Of a stretch of DNA of 64,000 nucleotides, positions 63,721 to 64,000 are shown piece after piece. The stretch is from Planotetraspora silvatica. GTDB taxonomy: Bacteria; Actinomycetota; Actinomycetes; Streptosporangiales; Streptosporangiaceae. Both the position numbers and the translations under genes were made by a program. Below the pieces are notes generated by a model that was given only the letters and a program-made list of their open reading frames with translations, had not been told where the DNA came from and ran no database searches. The first letter of the stretch is position 1, and each line of letters starts with the position of its first letter. The stretch spans positions 1 through 64,000 of the forward strand of contig NZ_BOOQ01000056.1 of the NCBI RefSeq assembly GCF_016863315.1, in the 5' to 3' direction.

Positions 63721-64000
63721 CTCTTCTCCAGGTAGCTAGCCGGCCGAGTGAACCCGACCACGTCAGAACGAGCGGAATAGGACGCATAACGGACCACGTC
63801 GCCGGTACGCGGCGCGTGAATCATCTGGCCGGGCTCGACCACCAGCCCGACGTGACCGGGCCCGCTGGAGTGGGGATGCATGAAGACCAGGTCGCCCGGC
63901 TGCTCCTGCCCGCGAGCGACCGCAGGTCCCTGACGCCACTGATCGGCGGCAACACGGGGAATCGCGATCCCCGCGGACTGAAACGCGCGCATCGTCAGAC
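63717..64000 (-). CDS. NlpC/P60 cysteine peptidase, C-terminal part (runs off the window)
   Basis: The frame is open to the window edge. LTMRAFQSAGIAIPRVAADQ, then PGDLVFMHPHSSGPGHVGLV with the catalytic His and MIHAPRTGDVVRY match NlpC/P60 peptidoglycan hydrolases. The catalytic Cys of the DCSGLT motif should lie just beyond position 64000. The ATG at 63992 is internal, not the start. In conjugative elements this is the tail of the transfer-associated wall hydrolase. Confidence 0.85.
   Translation of the reverse strand, partial: LTMRAFQSAGIAIPRVAADQWRQGPAVARGQEQPGDLVFMHPHSSGPGHVGLVVEPGQMIHAPRTGDVVRYASYSARSDVVGFTRPASYLEKR

Noticed and set aside
1-64000. CRISPR arrays, rRNA genes or intact tRNA genes
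   Set aside because: No regularly spaced repeats, no rRNA-like sequence and no complete cloverleaf seen by eye; a tRNAscan-SE and CRISPR search would settle it.

Overview
High-GC actinobacterial DNA. Strong GGAGG-type ribosome sites, frequent ATGA/GTGA start-stop overlaps, Hsp70-dynamin loci, RepSA-type replication remnants and LCP cell-wall proteins point to a Streptomyces/Streptosporangium-like filamentous actinobacterium; the genus is inference. I see no rRNA gene, intact tRNA gene or CRISPR array.

Region 1 (1-11,990) is a tidy catabolic locus. A GntR regulator, a peptide-binding lipoprotein, two permeases, two ATPases and a membrane dipeptidase run leftward. A CocE/X-Pro-type hydrolase, a proline racemase/hydroxyproline epimerase-family enzyme and an ornithine cyclodeaminase/mu-crystallin-family enzyme run rightward from the same control region. 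Together they look like uptake, cleavage and stereochemical processing of proline- or hydroxyproline-containing peptides. A 15-bp perfect hairpin closes the rightward operon.

Region 2 (12,137-34,494) is a 22-kb leftward operon of very large genes that looks like a multi-enzyme anti-phage system. In transcription order it holds a SNF2 helicase with a C-terminal DUF3883/Mrr-like nuclease-fold domain, a DUF1156 adenine methyltransferase, a DUF499 ATPase, a CoiA-like nuclease-fold protein, a broken gene stub, a DUF262-DUF1524 (GmrSD-type) protein, an 1112-aa unknown and a 1552-aa helicase ending in a DUF1998 cysteine cluster. The front half resembles class 1 DISARM and the back half resembles the helicase/large-partner pairs of Druantia type III. 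The stub is a second, diverged copy of the first ~33 codons of the 1112-aa gene, so the locus has been rearranged. Genes in this region are coupled and free of frameshifts.

Region 3 (34,834-43,848) has a Ser/Thr kinase and two paralogous HTH-methylase-specificity fusion proteins. One methylase carries NPPF and the other HPPF at the catalytic motif. Between them lies a polysaccharide cluster: a hyaluronan-synthase-like GT2, a coupled 44-aa membrane peptide, a frameshifted LCP transferase and a decayed nucleotide-sugar dehydrogenase.

Region 4 (44,220-55,613) is largely decayed. It has a tRNA-Gly 3'-end remnant (candidate old attachment site), fragments of several metabolic genes, a WD40 piece, and two Hsp70-dynamin modules in opposite orientations. 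The right-hand pair of dynamin-like GTPases is intact; the left-hand GTPase has three frameshifts. A truncated tyrosine integrase ends the region.

Region 5 (55,651-57,896) is a compact two-gene leftward operon: a CBS-pair protein whose C-terminus carries an R-X4-H HEPN ribonuclease-like motif, overlapping a P-loop helicase-like ATPase without a DEAD/DEAH box. This is a good candidate for an undescribed defence or stress module.

Region 6 (57,993-64,000) is the wreck of an integrative conjugative element: RepSA tail, Xis, integrase stub cut by IS3 remnants, small cargo genes, a lipoprotein, a PIN-domain protein, a HerA-like ATPase remnant, another Xis-like HTH protein, and an NlpC/P60 hydrolase running off the window.
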